This document shows, in pieces, positions 28,614 to 38,386 of a stretch of DNA of 64,000 nt. The DNA is from Demequina sp. NBRC 110056. Lineage in GTDB: Bacteria; Actinomycetota; Actinomycetes; Actinomycetales; Demequinaceae. The stretch spans positions 806,001-870,000 of the forward strand of contig NZ_BBRM01000002.1 in the NCBI RefSeq assembly GCF_002090155.1, given 5' to 3'. Every line of letters starts with the position of its first letter. The first letter of the stretch is position 1. Position numbers and translations under genes: made by a program. A model generated the notes under the pieces. It did not search any database and had not been told where the DNA came from. It was given only the letters and a program-made list of their open reading frames with translations.

Positions 28614-28730
28614 CCGGAGCGCAGCGGAGGCACCCGACGGCCCCATGCCGGAGCGCAGCGCAGGCACCCGACGGCCCCATGCCGGAGCGCAGCGGAGGCA
28701 CCGGACTGCGCTGTGCCAAAGCGCAGCGGC
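28612..28730. repeat. 34-bp tandem repeat upstream of ribF
   Basis: Units start at 28612, 28646 and 28680 with the core TGCCGGAGCGCAGCGGAGGC. Units 1 and 2 differ by one base over 34 bp; unit 3 diverges after 24 bp; a partial fourth unit starts at 28714. It fills most of the gap between ribF and the upstream cupin gene. Confidence 0.8.
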
Positions 28731-28757
28731 GGGTCGTGGGCCCGGCGGCGCGTGCGC

Positions 28758-29147
28758 CTACCGGTGGTCGAGCATGATCAGCGCGAGCTTGGATGGCTCG
28801 AGCGCCTCCACCGCGTGCGGCAGGCGCGTGCCGAGGTGGATCACGCCGCCCGGGACGAGCTCCTCGGTGCGGCCGTCGGCCGTGATCGCCAGTCGACCTT
28901 CGAGCACCATGAGCAGCACGGGCATCGCCGCGGTGTGCTCGGTGAGCACCTGGCCCTCGTCGAACGCGAACATCACGATGCGCGAGCCGGGCTCCTTGAG
29001 CACGGTCCGCGACAGCGTGGACTCGGGCTGGACAGCCACGAGGCTCGCGAGGTCGTCGACGGCGGTCATGTGGGCCGATGCGTCGGCTGGGTCGACGCCG
29101 AGCATCGAGGGACGCAGCCGGGCGGGCTGGGACGGGGTGGCGGACAT
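28758..29147 (-). CDS. Cupin-domain protein
   Basis: 129 residues from ATG 29147, with GAGAGGAG upstream. The cupin core is RIVMFAFDEGQVLTEHTAAMPVLLMVLEGRLAI followed by LVPGGVIHLGTRLPHAVEALEPSKLALIML. The first motif keeps one His (EHTA) and Glu; the second keeps the His of PHAV. It resembles small LemA-unrelated stress cupins that protect or sense, but no substrate can be named. Its 5' coding part includes a GCCGATGCGT-CGGCTGGGT variant of the dispersed element (29075-29093). Confidence 0.8.
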   Translation of the reverse strand: MSATPSQPARLRPSMLGVDPADASAHMTAVDDLASLVAVQPESTLSRTVLKEPGSRIVMFAFDEGQVLTEHTAAMPVLLMVLEGRLAITADGRTEELVPGGVIHLGTRLPHAVEALEPSKLALIMLDHR

Positions 29148-29218
29148 GCGGGGCTCCTCTCGCCTCTCGATGAGGCTAGGCCCGCCTTTCCGGCCGCACC
29201 TGTGACGCTGGTCCCTTG

Positions 29219-30151
29219 CTAGGACGCCTGTCCCGAGGGCTTGAAGACCACCTCGGGCTTGAGGCGTCCGCCTTCGGGTCGCACGATGGCGACCAGGTCG
29301 CCCGCGGGATCGAGCGCCGCGAGGGGGCCGTCCCAGGCGATCCCGGCGTCGGCGTCGAGCCATTGGCCGTAACCCAGCGCGACCGCTTCGGTCTCGCTCA
29401 GGGCGTGCACGGGCATGATGTCGGCAGCGGCGGAGCCGAGCCCGAGCCGCGGGACCTCTCCCCCGGCCTCCACGATGTCTCCGAGCGCATCCAGAGTCGC
29501 CGCGTCCTTGATCTCGAGGTCGCCGACGCTGGTGCGGCGCAGGGCGGTGAGGTGGCCGCCGACCCCGAGCGCGGCGCCGAGGTCGCGCGCGAGGGCGCGC
29601 ACGTAAGTGCCGGACGACACGTCCACGCGGACGTCGAGGTCGATGAACGTCCCCTCCCGTCGGGCGCCCAGCACCGAGAACGCGTGCACCGTCACGGGCC
29701 GCGCGGGCAGCTCGACGTCCTCGCCCTCGCGCACCCGCTTGTAGGCGCGCTCGCCGTCGATCTTGATCGCGCTGACCGAGCTCGGCACCTGCTGGATGTC
29801 GCCGGTCAGCCCAGCGATCGCATCGGCGATCTGCGGTGAGGTGACATCCGTGGCGTCGGCGGTCGCCGTGACGTCGCCTTCGGCGTCGTCCGTGACCGTC
29901 GTCTGGCCCAGCCGGATGGTCGCCTCGTAGACCTTGTCGTGGCCCACCACGTAGGTGAGCAGCTTGGTCGCCCGGCCGATGCCGATGACGAGCAGCCCAG
30001 TCGCCATGGGATCGAGCGTCCCGGCGTGGCCGACCTTGCGCGTGCCGGCGAGACGCCGCATGCGTCCCACGACGTCGTGCGAGGTCCAGCCCGCGGGCTT
30101 GTCGACGAGGACCAGCCCGGGGGCGGGCTCGTCCTTAGCGCGCCTCGCCAT
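29219..30151 (-). CDS. truB: tRNA pseudouridine-55 synthase
   Basis: 310 residues. It makes pseudouridine 55 in the tRNA T loop. The N-terminal LVLVDKPAGWTSHDVV and GTLDPMATGLLVIG (with the catalytic Asp) are the family signatures, followed by YEATIRLG and the VRALARDLGA block. The C-terminal 80 residues are the actinobacterial extension. ATG 30151 overlaps rbfA by 17 bp; the longer frame is not supported. Confidence 0.96.
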   Translation of the reverse strand: MARRAKDEPAPGLVLVDKPAGWTSHDVVGRMRRLAGTRKVGHAGTLDPMATGLLVIGIGRATKLLTYVVGHDKVYEATIRLGQTTVTDDAEGDVTATADATDVTSPQIADAIAGLTGDIQQVPSSVSAIKIDGERAYKRVREGEDVELPARPVTVHAFSVLGARREGTFIDLDVRVDVSSGTYVRALARDLGAALGVGGHLTALRRTSVGDLEIKDAATLDALGDIVEAGGEVPRLGLGSAAADIMPVHALSETEAVALGYGQWLDADAGIAWDGPLAALDPAGDLVAIVRPEGGRLKPEVVFKPSGQAS

Positions 30152-30590
30152 CGGCGCCGTCAGACTCGTCGTCCTCGGGGTGACGGTACGGGTCCGCCTC
30201 CCCCGCGTACTGCGCGTTCTCGCGCAGCTTGGCGAGCTCGGCGTCCCGCTGCTGCGCCTCGTGCAGCGCCTTGTCCAGGCTCGCTGCGGTCTCGGGGACC
30301 GCGTCGAGGTGGAACTCGAGGGTGGGCGTGAGCCGGATGCCCAGCTCACGCCCCACCAGCGAGCGCAGCCGTCCCTTCGACGAAGCGAGGGCGGCGGCCG
30401 TGGCCGCGCGCTCCTCCTCCCCGCCGTAGACGGTGTAGAACACGGACGCCTGCTGGAGGTCGCCGGTGACGCGAACGTCGGTCACCGTCACGAACCCCAG
30501 CCGGGGATCCTTGATCTCGGTCTCCAGCGCGCGGGCCACCAGCTTCTTGATGGTGCCCGCGAGCCGGAGTGCCCGTGCGCTGTCTGCCAT
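30135..30590 (-). CDS. rbfA: Ribosome-binding factor A
   Basis: 151 residues. RbfA is a KH-like late 30S maturation factor. It has IKKLVARALETEIKDPRLGFVTVTDVRVTGDLQQASVFYTV and an acidic C-terminal tail. The start overlaps the infB stop by one base (TAATG), and its end overlaps truB, so infB-rbfA-truB form one coupled operon. Confidence 0.95.
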   Translation of the reverse strand: MADSARALRLAGTIKKLVARALETEIKDPRLGFVTVTDVRVTGDLQQASVFYTVYGGEEERAATAAALASSKGRLRSLVGRELGIRLTPTLEFHLDAVPETAASLDKALHEAQQRDAELAKLRENAQYAGEADPYRHPEDDESDGADGEAR

Positions 30591-33265
30591 TAGGACCTCG
30601 GGATCTCGACCATCTCGAACGTCTCGATGATGTCACCGACCTGGATGTCGTTGAACTTGCCCAGGCCGATACCGCACTCGAATCCGTCCTTGACCTCGGT
30701 GGCGTCGTCCTTGAAGCGGCGCAGGGTGTCGATGGTCGGCTCGCCGATGACGACGCCCTCGCGGACGACCTTCGCCTTGGCGTTGCGGACGATCTTGCCG
30801 CTGCGCACCAGGGATCCGGCGATGTTGCCGAACTTGGACGAGCGGAAGATCTCCATGATCTCCGCGGCGCCCACCTGACGCTCCTCGAACTCCGGCTTGA
30901 GCATGCCCTTGAGCGACGCCTCGACGTCCTCGATGGCGCGGTAGATGACCGAGTAGAAGCGCATGTCCACGCCCTCGCGGTCCGCGAGGTCCTGGACGCG
31001 CTCCGCGGGACGGACGTTGAAGCCCAGGATGATCGCGTTGTCGACCGTCGCCAGGTTCACGTCGTTCTGCGTCACGGCACCCACGCCACGGTGGATGATG
31101 CGCAGGTCGACCTCGTCGCCCACATCGATCTGGAGCAGCGCGTCCTCGAGTGCCTCGACGGCACCGGACACGTCACCCTTGATGATGAGGTTGAGGGTGT
31201 CGACCTTGCCCTCCTCGATGGCCTTCGTGAAGTCCTCGAGGCTGATGCGCTTGCGGCGCTTGGCGAGCTGAGCGGCACGCTCAGCAGCCTCGCGCTTCTC
31301 CGCGATCTGTCGGGCGGTGCGGTCGTCCTCGGCCACCAGGAAGGTGTCGCCGGCGCCAGGCACGGATGTGAGGCCGATGACCAGGACCGGACGGGCAGGC
31401 GTGGCCTCCTCGACAGGCTGGTCGTGCTCGTCGAACATGGCGCGCACGCGGCCGTAGGCCGTGCCGGCGACGATCGAGTCGCCCACGCGCAGCGTTCCCG
31501 AGTTGACCAGGACGGTCGCGACGGCGCCGCGGCCCTTGTCGAGGTGAGCCTCGACGGCCACACCACGCGCGTCCTTGTTGGGGTTCGCACGCAGCTCGAG
31601 GCCGGCGTCCGCCGTCAGCAGCACCGCCTCGAGGAGGTCGTCGATGCCCTGGTTCTTGAGCGCGGAGACGTTGACGAACATCGTGTCGCCACCCCACTCC
31701 TCGTCGACCAGGTTGTACTCGGTGAGCTGCTGGCGGATCTTGTCGGGGTTGGCCCCCTCCTTGTCCACCTTGTTGACCGCGACCACGATCGGCACGTTCG
31801 CCGCCTGGGCGTGGTTGAGCGCCTCGATGGTCTGGGGCATCACGCCGTCGTCGGCCGCGACCACGAGGATCGCGATGTCCGTCACCTGGGCACCACGGGC
31901 ACGCATGGCGGTGAACGCCTCGTGACCCGGGGTGTCGATGAAGGTGATGGCACGGGTCTGGCCGTCGTGCTCGTGGTGCACCTGGTAGGCGCCGATGTGC
32001 TGGGTGATGCCGCCGGCCTCGCCGGAGATGACGTCGGCCTTGCGGATGGAGTCCAGCAGGCGCGTCTTTCCGTGGTCGACGTGACCCATGACCGTGACGA
32101 CCGGCGGGCGGTCCTCGAGGTCCTCGTCCGTCTCGGCCTCGAGCTCGGCCTCTAGGTCGAGCCCGAAGTCCTCGAGCAGCTCGCGGTCCTCCTCCTCGGG
32201 GGACACGATCTGGATCTTGTAGCCCAGCTCTGCGCCGAGCGACTCGAAGGTGTCCTCGTCGAGCGACTGCGTGGCCGTGGCCATCTCGCCCAGGTGGAAC
32301 AGCACCGTGACCAGCGACGCGGGGTTCACGTCGATGCGCTCGGCGAAGTCCGTGAGCGTCGCGCCGCGGCGCAGGCGGATCAGCGTCTCGCCGTCACCCC
32401 GCGGGATGTTGACGCCACCGATCGCCGGAGCCTGCTGCTGCTCGTACTCGGCCCGCTTGGCGCGCTTGCTCTTGCGCGAGCGCGCGGGCTTGCCACCCTG
32501 GCGTCCGAAGGCGCCGGCGGTGCCGCCGCCGCGACCGCGACCACCGGGGGCCGGACGGCCGCCGGGACCACCGAAGCCGCCGGGACCGCCAGGTCCGCGA
32601 CCGCCGGGGCCACCAGGACCACGACCGCCGGGACCACCGCGACCCGCAGGCGCGCCGGGGCCACCGGGCGTGCGGTTGGGCATCTGGCCCGGGCTCGGAC
32701 GCGGTCCGCGACCGGGGCCGCCGGGGCCACCTGCACCCGGGCCGCCGGGCCGTGCGCCCGGACCACCGGGACGCGCGCCGCCGGGACGCTGGGTCTGGAA
32801 GGGGTTGTTGCCGCCCGGACGCGGGCGCGGACGGGGTCCGGCTGCGCGATCCGAGAACGGGTTGTTGCCGCCCGGACGGGGGCGGGGCTTGGGCATGTCG
32901 GCGGGCGAGGCACCGGACGCCGCGGGAGCGGCAGGCGCGGCGGGTGCCGCGGGCTTCTCCGCCGCAGGCGCCTGAGGAGCCTGAGGCGCGGGCGCCTCGG
33001 CCTCGGGGGCCGGAGCCGCCGGCTTCGGGCCGGGCTTGGGGCCGGGCTTCACGGCAGGCTTCGCGGGGGCCTTGGGGGCGGACGCCTTGGGAGCGTCGCC
33101 GCCGGCGTTCGCGGGGAAGGCCTCGCGGGCCTTGCGCACGACGGGCGCCTCGAGCGCCGACGAGGCGCCCTTGACGTACTCGCCGAGCTCGTTCAGCTTG
33201 GCGATCAGATCCTTGCTCGAGACTCCGAGCTCTTTCGCGATCTCATGAACGCGGGGCTTTGCCAC
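30590..33265 (-). CDS. infB: Translation initiation factor IF-2
   Basis: 891 residues. The N-terminus has the IF2_N helix ([27 protein letters not shown]), then a long Pro/Ala/Gly/Arg low-complexity region (about 55-275), the second IF2_N-like domain, and a GTPase domain with [20 protein letters not shown] and NKVDK. C-terminal beta-barrel and C2 fMet-tRNA binding domains complete it. GTG 33265 is preceded by ACAGGAG. A hairpin at 33272-33296 covers part of that site. Confidence 0.97.
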   Translation of the reverse strand: MAKPRVHEIAKELGVSSKDLIAKLNELGEYVKGASSALEAPVVRKAREAFPANAGGDAPKASAPKAPAKPAVKPGPKPGPKPAAPAPEAEAPAPQAPQAPAAEKPAAPAAPAAPAASGASPADMPKPRPRPGGNNPFSDRAAGPRPRPRPGGNNPFQTQRPGGARPGGPGARPGGPGAGGPGGPGRGPRPSPGQMPNRTPGGPGAPAGRGGPGGRGPGGPGGRGPGGPGGFGGPGGRPAPGGRGRGGGTAGAFGRQGGKPARSRKSKRAKRAEYEQQQAPAIGGVNIPRGDGETLIRLRRGATLTDFAERIDVNPASLVTVLFHLGEMATATQSLDEDTFESLGAELGYKIQIVSPEEEDRELLEDFGLDLEAELEAETDEDLEDRPPVVTVMGHVDHGKTRLLDSIRKADVISGEAGGITQHIGAYQVHHEHDGQTRAITFIDTPGHEAFTAMRARGAQVTDIAILVVAADDGVMPQTIEALNHAQAANVPIVVAVNKVDKEGANPDKIRQQLTEYNLVDEEWGGDTMFVNVSALKNQGIDDLLEAVLLTADAGLELRANPNKDARGVAVEAHLDKGRGAVATVLVNSGTLRVGDSIVAGTAYGRVRAMFDEHDQPVEEATPARPVLVIGLTSVPGAGDTFLVAEDDRTARQIAEKREAAERAAQLAKRRKRISLEDFTKAIEEGKVDTLNLIIKGDVSGAVEALEDALLQIDVGDEVDLRIIHRGVGAVTQNDVNLATVDNAIILGFNVRPAERVQDLADREGVDMRFYSVIYRAIEDVEASLKGMLKPEFEERQVGAAEIMEIFRSSKFGNIAGSLVRSGKIVRNAKAKVVREGVVIGEPTIDTLRRFKDDATEVKDGFECGIGLGKFNDIQVGDIIETFEMVEIPRS

Positions 33266-33271
33266 AATTCT

Positions 33272-33296
33272 CCTGTCTCGGTCCGACCGAGGCAGG
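33272..33296 (-). promoter_or_regulatory. Hairpin overlapping the infB ribosome-binding site
   Basis: A near-perfect 25-nt palindrome (CCTGTCTCGG...CCGAGGCAGG on the plus strand) forms a 12-bp stem with one mismatch on the RNA. Its 3' edge includes the AGG of the AGGAG ribosome-binding site. It could tune IF-2 translation. Confidence 0.5.
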
Positions 33297-33317
33297 GTCG
33301 AACCATCGTTACGAGTG

Positions 33318-33342
33318 GGTACTCATCGTGAGGTACTCATCG
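33318..33342. repeat. 11-bp direct repeat upstream of infB
   Basis: GGTACTCATCG occurs at 33318-33328 and 33332-33342 (14-bp period) in the ylxR-infB gap. Confidence 0.5.
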
Positions 33343-33357
33343 GTCGCTCATGGGCTT

Positions 33358-33681
33358 TCATCCCTTGACTTCGATGGTGGGCATGGCGGCGCTGGGTCCC
33401 GCGCGCCCGGGGAGGGCCACGCTGCTCGCATCGGCGCCAGGAGAGCGCAACGCTCTCCCGATGCTGTTGCGACGCAACGCCTGCGCAAGGCAATCGGACT
33501 CGGGATGCAGCCACGCACCCCGTCCCGGCAGCGACTCACGCTCGTCGACGACCACGCGGCCGTCCTCGAGTGCGAGTCGCACCAGAGCCGACCGAGCCGC
33601 CTTGCTGCGGCATCCCACACAGGTGCGCACGGGTTCGTGCGAACGCGCGTCGATGTCACCGGAAGGCGAACTCGGCTCCAT
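33358..33681 (-). CDS. ylxR: YlxR-family (DUF448) RNA-binding protein
   Basis: 107 residues. The family signature RTCVGCR (about 19-25) is present, followed by LVRLALEDGRVVVDERESLPGRGAWLHP and the conserved CLAQALRRNSIGRALR. YlxR proteins bind RNA and lie between nusA and infB in Gram-positive operons, as here. The ATG at 33681 follows the nusA stop by 24 nt. Confidence 0.93.
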   Translation of the reverse strand: MEPSSPSGDIDARSHEPVRTCVGCRSKAARSALVRLALEDGRVVVDERESLPGRGAWLHPESDCLAQALRRNSIGRALRSPGADASSVALPGRAGPSAAMPTIEVKG

Positions 33682-33705
33682 CAGTCTAGCGTCTCGGCGC
33701 GCGGG

Positions 33706-34722
33706 CTAGGGACGCTCGGGCGCGGCGCGCCCCGGAGTGTCGGGCGCCTCGTCCGACCGGATGTCGATCCGCCACCCCGTGAGACGGGCGGCGAGGCGGG
33801 CGTTCTGCCCCTCCTTGCCGATCGCCAGCGACAGGTGGAAGTCGGGCACGACGACCCGTGCGGCGCGCGCCTCCTCGTCGACCACGGTGACCGACACGAC
33901 GCGCGAGGGCGACAGGGCGTTGCCCACGAAGGTCGCGGGGTCCTCGTCCCAGTCGACGATGTCGATCTTCTCGCCACGCAGCTCGCTCATGACGGCGCGC
34001 ACGCGCGAGCCCATGGGGCCGATGCACGCGCCCTTGGCGTTCACACCCGGCTCGGTCGCGCGCACGGCCATCTTGGTGCGGTGGCCGGACTCGCGGGCGA
34101 GCGACATGATCTCGACGGTGCCGTCCGCGATCTCGGGGACCTCGAGCTCGAAGAGCTTGCGCACGAGCCCAGGGTGGGTGCGCGACAGCGTGATCGACGG
34201 GCCCTTCTGGCCGCGCGAGACGTCGAGGACGTACCCGCGCAGGCGCTCGCCGTGCGTGTAGATCTCGGTCGGGACCTGCTCGTGCGGCGGCAGCAGCGCC
34301 TCGGTCTCGCCGATGTCGACGTGGACGTTGCGCGGGTCTGCGCTCTGCTGGATGACGCCGGAGACCAGGTGTCCCTCCTTGCCCGCGTACGAGCCGAGCA
34401 CGGCGTCGTCGCCGACCTGGCGCATGCGCTGCACGATCACCTGGCGGGCGGTGGCCGTCGCGATGCGGCCGAAGTTCTCCGGGGTGTCGTCGAACTCGGG
34501 CAGGTCCTCGAGCGCGACCTCCGACTCGGGCTCGGGGTCCTCGCGGGCGAAGATCGACACCTTGCCGGTGTCGCGGTCCACGTGGGCGCGCGCGTGCCGG
34601 AAGGCTCCCGGGGTCTTGTGGTACGCGGAGACAAGCGCCTGCTCGATCGCGTCGACCAGCACGTCGAGCCTGATCTCGCGCTCCTTCTCGAGGCTCTTGA
34701 GCGCGTACATGTCGATGTCCAT
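33706..34722 (-). CDS. nusA: Transcription termination/antitermination factor NusA
   Basis: 338 residues, the usual actinobacterial length without the acidic repeats of E. coli NusA. The N-terminal RNA polymerase-binding domain ([28 protein letters not shown]), S1 domain, KH1 (with [26 protein letters not shown]) and KH2 ([19 protein letters not shown]) are in order. The start shares one base with the rimP stop (TGATG). Confidence 0.97.
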   Translation of the reverse strand: MDIDMYALKSLEKEREIRLDVLVDAIEQALVSAYHKTPGAFRHARAHVDRDTGKVSIFAREDPEPESEVALEDLPEFDDTPENFGRIATATARQVIVQRMRQVGDDAVLGSYAGKEGHLVSGVIQQSADPRNVHVDIGETEALLPPHEQVPTEIYTHGERLRGYVLDVSRGQKGPSITLSRTHPGLVRKLFELEVPEIADGTVEIMSLARESGHRTKMAVRATEPGVNAKGACIGPMGSRVRAVMSELRGEKIDIVDWDEDPATFVGNALSPSRVVSVTVVDEEARAARVVVPDFHLSLAIGKEGQNARLAARLTGWRIDIRSDEAPDTPGRAAPERP

Positions 34723-35195
34723 CAGGCCCCCTCGTCCAGACGCTTGAGCTCGACCTCGATGCGCCCCTCGGCGACATCCGCGATGTCGATGCGCTCGACG
34801 CCGTGCGGCGCGTCGAGCACCAGCGTGTCGCCCTCCACGTCGGTGAGGCGGGCCACGGTCTCCGTGCCGTCCACGAGCGCGAGCGCGACCTTGCGCGTGC
34901 GGGCACGCAGGAAGTGGCGGCGCTCGGTGAGCGGCCGGTCCGTGCCGGGCGTGCCGATCTCGAGCACGTACGGCGTCGACGGCACGTTGGCCTCGTCGAG
35001 AGCCGCGCCGATCGCACGGCTGGCCTCGGCGACGCGGTCGAGGTCCGCGCTGCCGACCTCCGTCTCTGGCAGGTCGACGGTGACGGTCACGCGAGTGCGC
35101 TTGCCTGCGGGAGACACGCTCACGCCGTCGAGGACGAGCCCCGCCTCGGCGGCGCCCGGCGCGGCCAGCTCGGCGATCCTGGTCGTGAGGTCCAT
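34722..35195 (-). CDS. rimP: Ribosome maturation factor RimP
   Basis: 157 residues. RimP assists 30S maturation. Typical segments: [49 protein letters not shown] and a C-terminal Sm-like domain. AGGAGG lies 9 nt before ATG 35195. It heads the rimP-nusA-ylxR-infB-rbfA-truB operon and is divergent from the DUF4439 gene. Confidence 0.94.
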   Translation of the reverse strand: MDLTTRIAELAAPGAAEAGLVLDGVSVSPAGKRTRVTVTVDLPETEVGSADLDRVAEASRAIGAALDEANVPSTPYVLEIGTPGTDRPLTERRHFLRARTRKVALALVDGTETVARLTDVEGDTLVLDAPHGVERIDIADVAEGRIEVELKRLDEGA

Positions 35196-35287
35196 GGGCC
35201 CAGCCTCCTGCGCGAGTGCGCGTTCCGTTCCTGAAATTCGGTCGCAGACAGTGTACCTGCGTGAGACCACCCCGCGGGGGCCCATGG

Positions 35288-35293
35288 GAGGAT
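35288..35293 (+). promoter_or_regulatory. Leaderless-type -10 box, DUF4439 gene
   Basis: GAGGAT, 7 nt before ATG 35301. An ATG at 35292 overlaps the box and would add three residues. Confidence 0.45.
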
Positions 35294-35300
35294 GACGGCC

Positions 35301-36299
35301 ATGAGGGCGCACACGACCTGGGCCATCGCTGCGGCCGCGGCGCTCGTGCTGTCGGCATGCTCGTGGCGAGCCGAGACGCCGCCGCCCGACTGGCCCTCCC
35401 CCGACGCTGCGACGGTGATGCGCGACGACGCGGCCGAGCGCGAGCAGGCGGTCGTCGACGCGACGTCGGACCCGGGCGTCGACGCCACCGCGGCCACGTC
35501 GGTCCTCGTCCAGATCGAGGACCCCGACGCCCAGGAGCGGCTGGACGCCCTCGGGGGCCTGTACGTCGCGTATCCCGACGCGACGGCGAGCCCGTCGCCC
35601 GCTCCCACGTCGCTCGCGCTGCAGGACGCCGTCACGCAGGCACGGGACGGCCACCTGGCCGATGCGCTCGTGGCCGACGACGCCGACCTCGCCTCCTTGC
35701 TCGCCTCGGCGGGGCTGGCGCACGCGCTGTCGAGCTGGTTCGCGGTGTGGGTCGCCGACGCGGTCGCCGATGCCGGTCAGCCGGTGGTCGCGGAACGCAC
35801 CCTCGCGAGCCCCTCGCTGCCGCACCCTGACCTGCTGCCAGGCGAGGCCACCGCCATCGACGCGACCGTGCTCGCCCAGCTCGCGCTCGAGCACGACCAG
35901 GCCCGCTACGCCTACGAGGTCCTCGCGGCCCGGGCCGGCGAGGACCTGCGCGGGCAGTGGCTCGAGCTGCGCGCCCTGCACGCCGCGCGCGCGGAGGCGC
36001 TCGTCTCCGTCCCCGGCGTCGAGGACCTGCGCGAGGCTGTGTACGTGCTGACGTTCGACCAGGTGGACGACTCGACGCACGCGCTCTCGACGGCGACGGG
36101 CCTGCAGGACGCGCTCGGCGATACGTACGCCGCGCTGGCCGTGTCCGCGGGCGCCGAGGACATGCCGTGGCTCCTCAACGCCGCGTTCGACGCGTACGCG
36201 CAGGCGGCCGCGCTCGGCGACGCGTCAGCCGACGCCTACGCCGTGCCGGCCCTACCGGGACTCACCGTCGCCGAGACCTCGGCGACGCCGGACGAGTAG
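35301..36299 (+). CDS. DUF4439 (ferritin-like) lipoprotein
   Basis: 332 residues. A lipoprotein signal with lipobox LSAC (Cys about 20) is followed by a poorly conserved helical part and a C-terminal ferritin-like four-helix region: [42 protein letters not shown], then helical repeats to the end. The EHxxxxxYE spacing is the DUF4439 signature. The function is unknown. It is commonly next to rimP in Micrococcales. It converges on proS; the 49-bp gap holds a dispersed element. Confidence 0.85.
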   Translation: MRAHTTWAIAAAAALVLSACSWRAETPPPDWPSPDAATVMRDDAAEREQAVVDATSDPGVDATAATSVLVQIEDPDAQERLDALGGLYVAYPDATASPSPAPTSLALQDAVTQARDGHLADALVADDADLASLLASAGLAHALSSWFAVWVADAVADAGQPVVAERTLASPSLPHPDLLPGEATAIDATVLAQLALEHDQARYAYEVLAARAGEDLRGQWLELRALHAARAEALVSVPGVEDLREAVYVLTFDQVDDSTHALSTATGLQDALGDTYAALAVSAGAEDMPWLLNAAFDAYAQAAALGDASADAYAVPALPGLTVAETSATPDE

Positions 36300-36306
36300 C
36301 CAGCGA

Positions 36307-36316
36307 GCGCATCGGC
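36307..36316 (-). repeat. Dispersed GCCGATGCGC element, copy 11
   Basis: Minus-strand GCCGATGCGC-TCGCTGGCTAC, between convergent genes. It overlaps the 12-bp palindrome GCGCTGCAGCGC (36315-36326). Confidence 0.55.
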
Positions 36317-36348
36317 GCTGCAGCGCGGAGAGCTCAGACGGGCAGAGC

Positions 36349-38148
36349 TCAGCCGAGCGCGTCCTGGACGCGTCGGGCGACCTCAGTCACCGCATCGGCG
36401 ACGGGCAGTGCCTCGCTCGTCCCGGCGCGGCGGTCCTTGAGCTCGACCTCGCCGTCCGCGAGGCCGCGGCCGGCGACGAGGATGAACGGGGCTCCGAGCA
36501 GCTCGGCGTCCTTGAACTTCACGCCGGGCGAGACCTTGGGACGGTCGTCGAAGAGCACCTCGATGCCGGACGACTCGAGGCCGGTCGCGAGCGACTCAGC
36601 GGCGTCGAAGACCTCCTGGTCCTTGCCGGTCGCCACGACGTGCACGTGGTACGGCGCGACGTGGGCGGGCCAGGCGAGGCCGAGCTCGTCGTTGTTGAGC
36701 TCCGCGAGCAGCGCCATGACGCGGGTGACGCCCACGCCGTACGAGCCCATGGTGACGACCTGCTGCTTGCCGTTGACGTCGAGGACCTTGAGGTCGAGCG
36801 CCTCGGCGTACTTGCGGCCCAGCTGGAAGATGTGGCCGATCTCGACTCCGCGCGCGAGCTCGAGCGGGCCCGAGCCGTCGGGAGCAGGGTCCCCCGCTCG
36901 CACCGCTGCGGCCTCGATGGTGCCGTCACCGACGAAGTCGCGCCCGGCCACCAGGTCGAACACGTGCTTGCCGTGGACGTTCGCGCCGGTGATCCAGCGC
37001 GTGCCGGGGACGATGCGCGGGTCGAGGAGGTACGGGATGGCGGTGTCGCCCTCGGAGAGGTACTCGACGCCGTCGGGACGCGCCTGCGGGCCGAGCGCGC
37101 CGGGGCCGATGTAGCCCTTCACGAGCTCGGGGCGGGACTTGAGGTCCTCCTCGGTCGCGGCCTCCACGGTCGCGGGAGCGAGCGCCGCCTCGAGACGGGT
37201 GAGGTCGACGTCGCGGTCGCCGGGCACGCCGACGACGATGATCGCGCGAGCGCCGGTCGGGTCCGTCGCGGCGATCACCACGTTCTTGAGGGTGTCCGCC
37301 GCCGTCCACTCGCGGTCGGGGCGCGGGTGGCTCGCGTTCGCTGCCGCGACGAGCGTCTCGATGGTCGGGGTGTCCGGGGTGTCCTCGACGTGCGCCTCGG
37401 GGGCGTCGGTCCAGTCGAGGGCGGGCGGGACGGGCGTCGTGACCGCCTCGACGTTGGCCGCGTAGCCGCCGGCCGAGCGCACGAACGTGTCCTCGCCGAT
37501 CTCGGTGGGCGCGAGGAACTCCTCGGACTTCGAGCCGCCCATCGCGCCGGACATCGCGTTGACGATGACGTAGTCGATGCCGAGCCGGTCGAAGATCCGG
37601 ATGTAGGCGGCGCGCTGCTTCTGGTACGCGGCCTCGAGCCCCTCGTCGTCGATGTCGAACGTGTAGGCGTCCTTCATGATGAACTCGCGGCCGCGCAGCA
37701 GGCCCGCACGCGGGCGCGCCTCATCGCGGTACTTGGTCTGGATCTGGAACAGCGACAGCGGCAGGTCCTTGTAGCTGCTGTAGAGGTCCTTCACGAGCAG
37801 GGTGAACATCTCCTCGTGCGTGGGCGCGAGCAGCATGTCCGTGCCCTTGCGGTCCTGCAGGCGGAAGAGGTTGGGGCCGTACTCGTCCCAGCGTCCGGTC
37901 GCCTCGTAGGGCTCCTTGCCCAGCAGCGCCGGGAAGTGCACCTCCTGGCTGCCGGCGGCCTCCATCTCCTCGCGCACCACGGCCTCGACCTTGGCGAGCA
38001 CCTTGAGGCCGAGCGGCAACCACGAATAGATGCCGGGGGCGGCGCGGCGAATGTAGCCGGCGCGGACCAGGAGCTTATGGGAGGCGACCTCGGCGTCGGC
38101 CGGGTCCTCGCGAAGCGTACGGAGGAAGAGCGTGGACATGCGGAGCAT
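36349..38148 (-). CDS. proS: Prolyl-tRNA synthetase (bacterial type)
   Basis: 599 residues. It is a class II synthetase with an editing insertion domain between motifs 2 and 3, which is the bacterial-type layout. Motif 2 is in the [31 protein letters not shown] region. The insertion domain lies about residues 225-385, and motif 3 is [17 protein letters not shown]. The C-terminal anticodon-binding domain ends at [21 protein letters not shown] lies 6 nt before ATG 38148, the same box as thyA. Confidence 0.96.
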   Translation of the reverse strand: MLRMSTLFLRTLREDPADAEVASHKLLVRAGYIRRAAPGIYSWLPLGLKVLAKVEAVVREEMEAAGSQEVHFPALLGKEPYEATGRWDEYGPNLFRLQDRKGTDMLLAPTHEEMFTLLVKDLYSSYKDLPLSLFQIQTKYRDEARPRAGLLRGREFIMKDAYTFDIDDEGLEAAYQKQRAAYIRIFDRLGIDYVIVNAMSGAMGGSKSEEFLAPTEIGEDTFVRSAGGYAANVEAVTTPVPPALDWTDAPEAHVEDTPDTPTIETLVAAANASHPRPDREWTAADTLKNVVIAATDPTGARAIIVVGVPGDRDVDLTRLEAALAPATVEAATEEDLKSRPELVKGYIGPGALGPQARPDGVEYLSEGDTAIPYLLDPRIVPGTRWITGANVHGKHVFDLVAGRDFVGDGTIEAAAVRAGDPAPDGSGPLELARGVEIGHIFQLGRKYAEALDLKVLDVNGKQQVVTMGSYGVGVTRVMALLAELNNDELGLAWPAHVAPYHVHVVATGKDQEVFDAAESLATGLESSGIEVLFDDRPKVSPGVKFKDAELLGAPFILVAGRGLADGEVELKDRRAGTSEALPVADAVTEVARRVQDALG

Positions 38149-38154
38149 GGGTCA

Positions 38155-38160
38155 AGCGTA
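38155..38160 (-). promoter_or_regulatory. Leaderless-type -10 box of proS
   Basis: TACGCT, 6 nt before ATG 38148; no Shine-Dalgarno. Confidence 0.6.
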
Positions 38161-38239
38161 GTGGCGCGGGGCGGCGGCGCCGTTCCGGGGCGGCGTGTGC
38201 GTTCCGCACTGACGTCCGCGCCCTCCGTGCGTCAGGAGG

Positions 38240-38249
38240 GCCGATGCGC
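38240..38249 (+). repeat. Dispersed GCCGATGCGC element, copy 12
   Basis: GCCGATGCGC followed by GCGTTCCCGAC. It overlaps the 5' arm of a 13-bp inverted repeat (38248-38260 with 38282-38294, 21-nt loop). Confidence 0.55.
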
Positions 38250-38294
38250 GCGTTCCCGACCGACGCATCTCGCCTCGGTCAGTCGGGAACGCGC
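38248..38294. repeat. 13-bp perfect inverted repeat, proS upstream region
   Basis: GCGCGTTCCCGAC (38248-38260) pairs with GTCGGGAACGCGC (38282-38294). It lies between the terminator of the S-layer-homology gene and the proS promoter. Confidence 0.55.
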
Positions 38295-38328
38295 CGGGGC
38301 GCCTCTGCCGCACCGCCGGGACACGCAG

Positions 38329-38362
38329 CGGGGCCCTGAGACCGAGTGGTCTCAGGGCCCCG
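38329..38362 (-). terminator. Terminator hairpin of the S-layer-homology gene
   Basis: A perfect 15-bp stem (38329-38343 with 38348-38362, loop GAGT) lies 24 nt after the stop. No U-tract. Confidence 0.75.
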
Positions 38363-38386
38363 TCATGCGGTCACACCGTCAGGAGG

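Noticed and set aside
38329..38362. Perfect inverted repeat near the S-layer-homology gene as a transposon end
   Set aside because: Short loop, position 24 nt after a stop codon and no second copy nearby make a terminator more likely.
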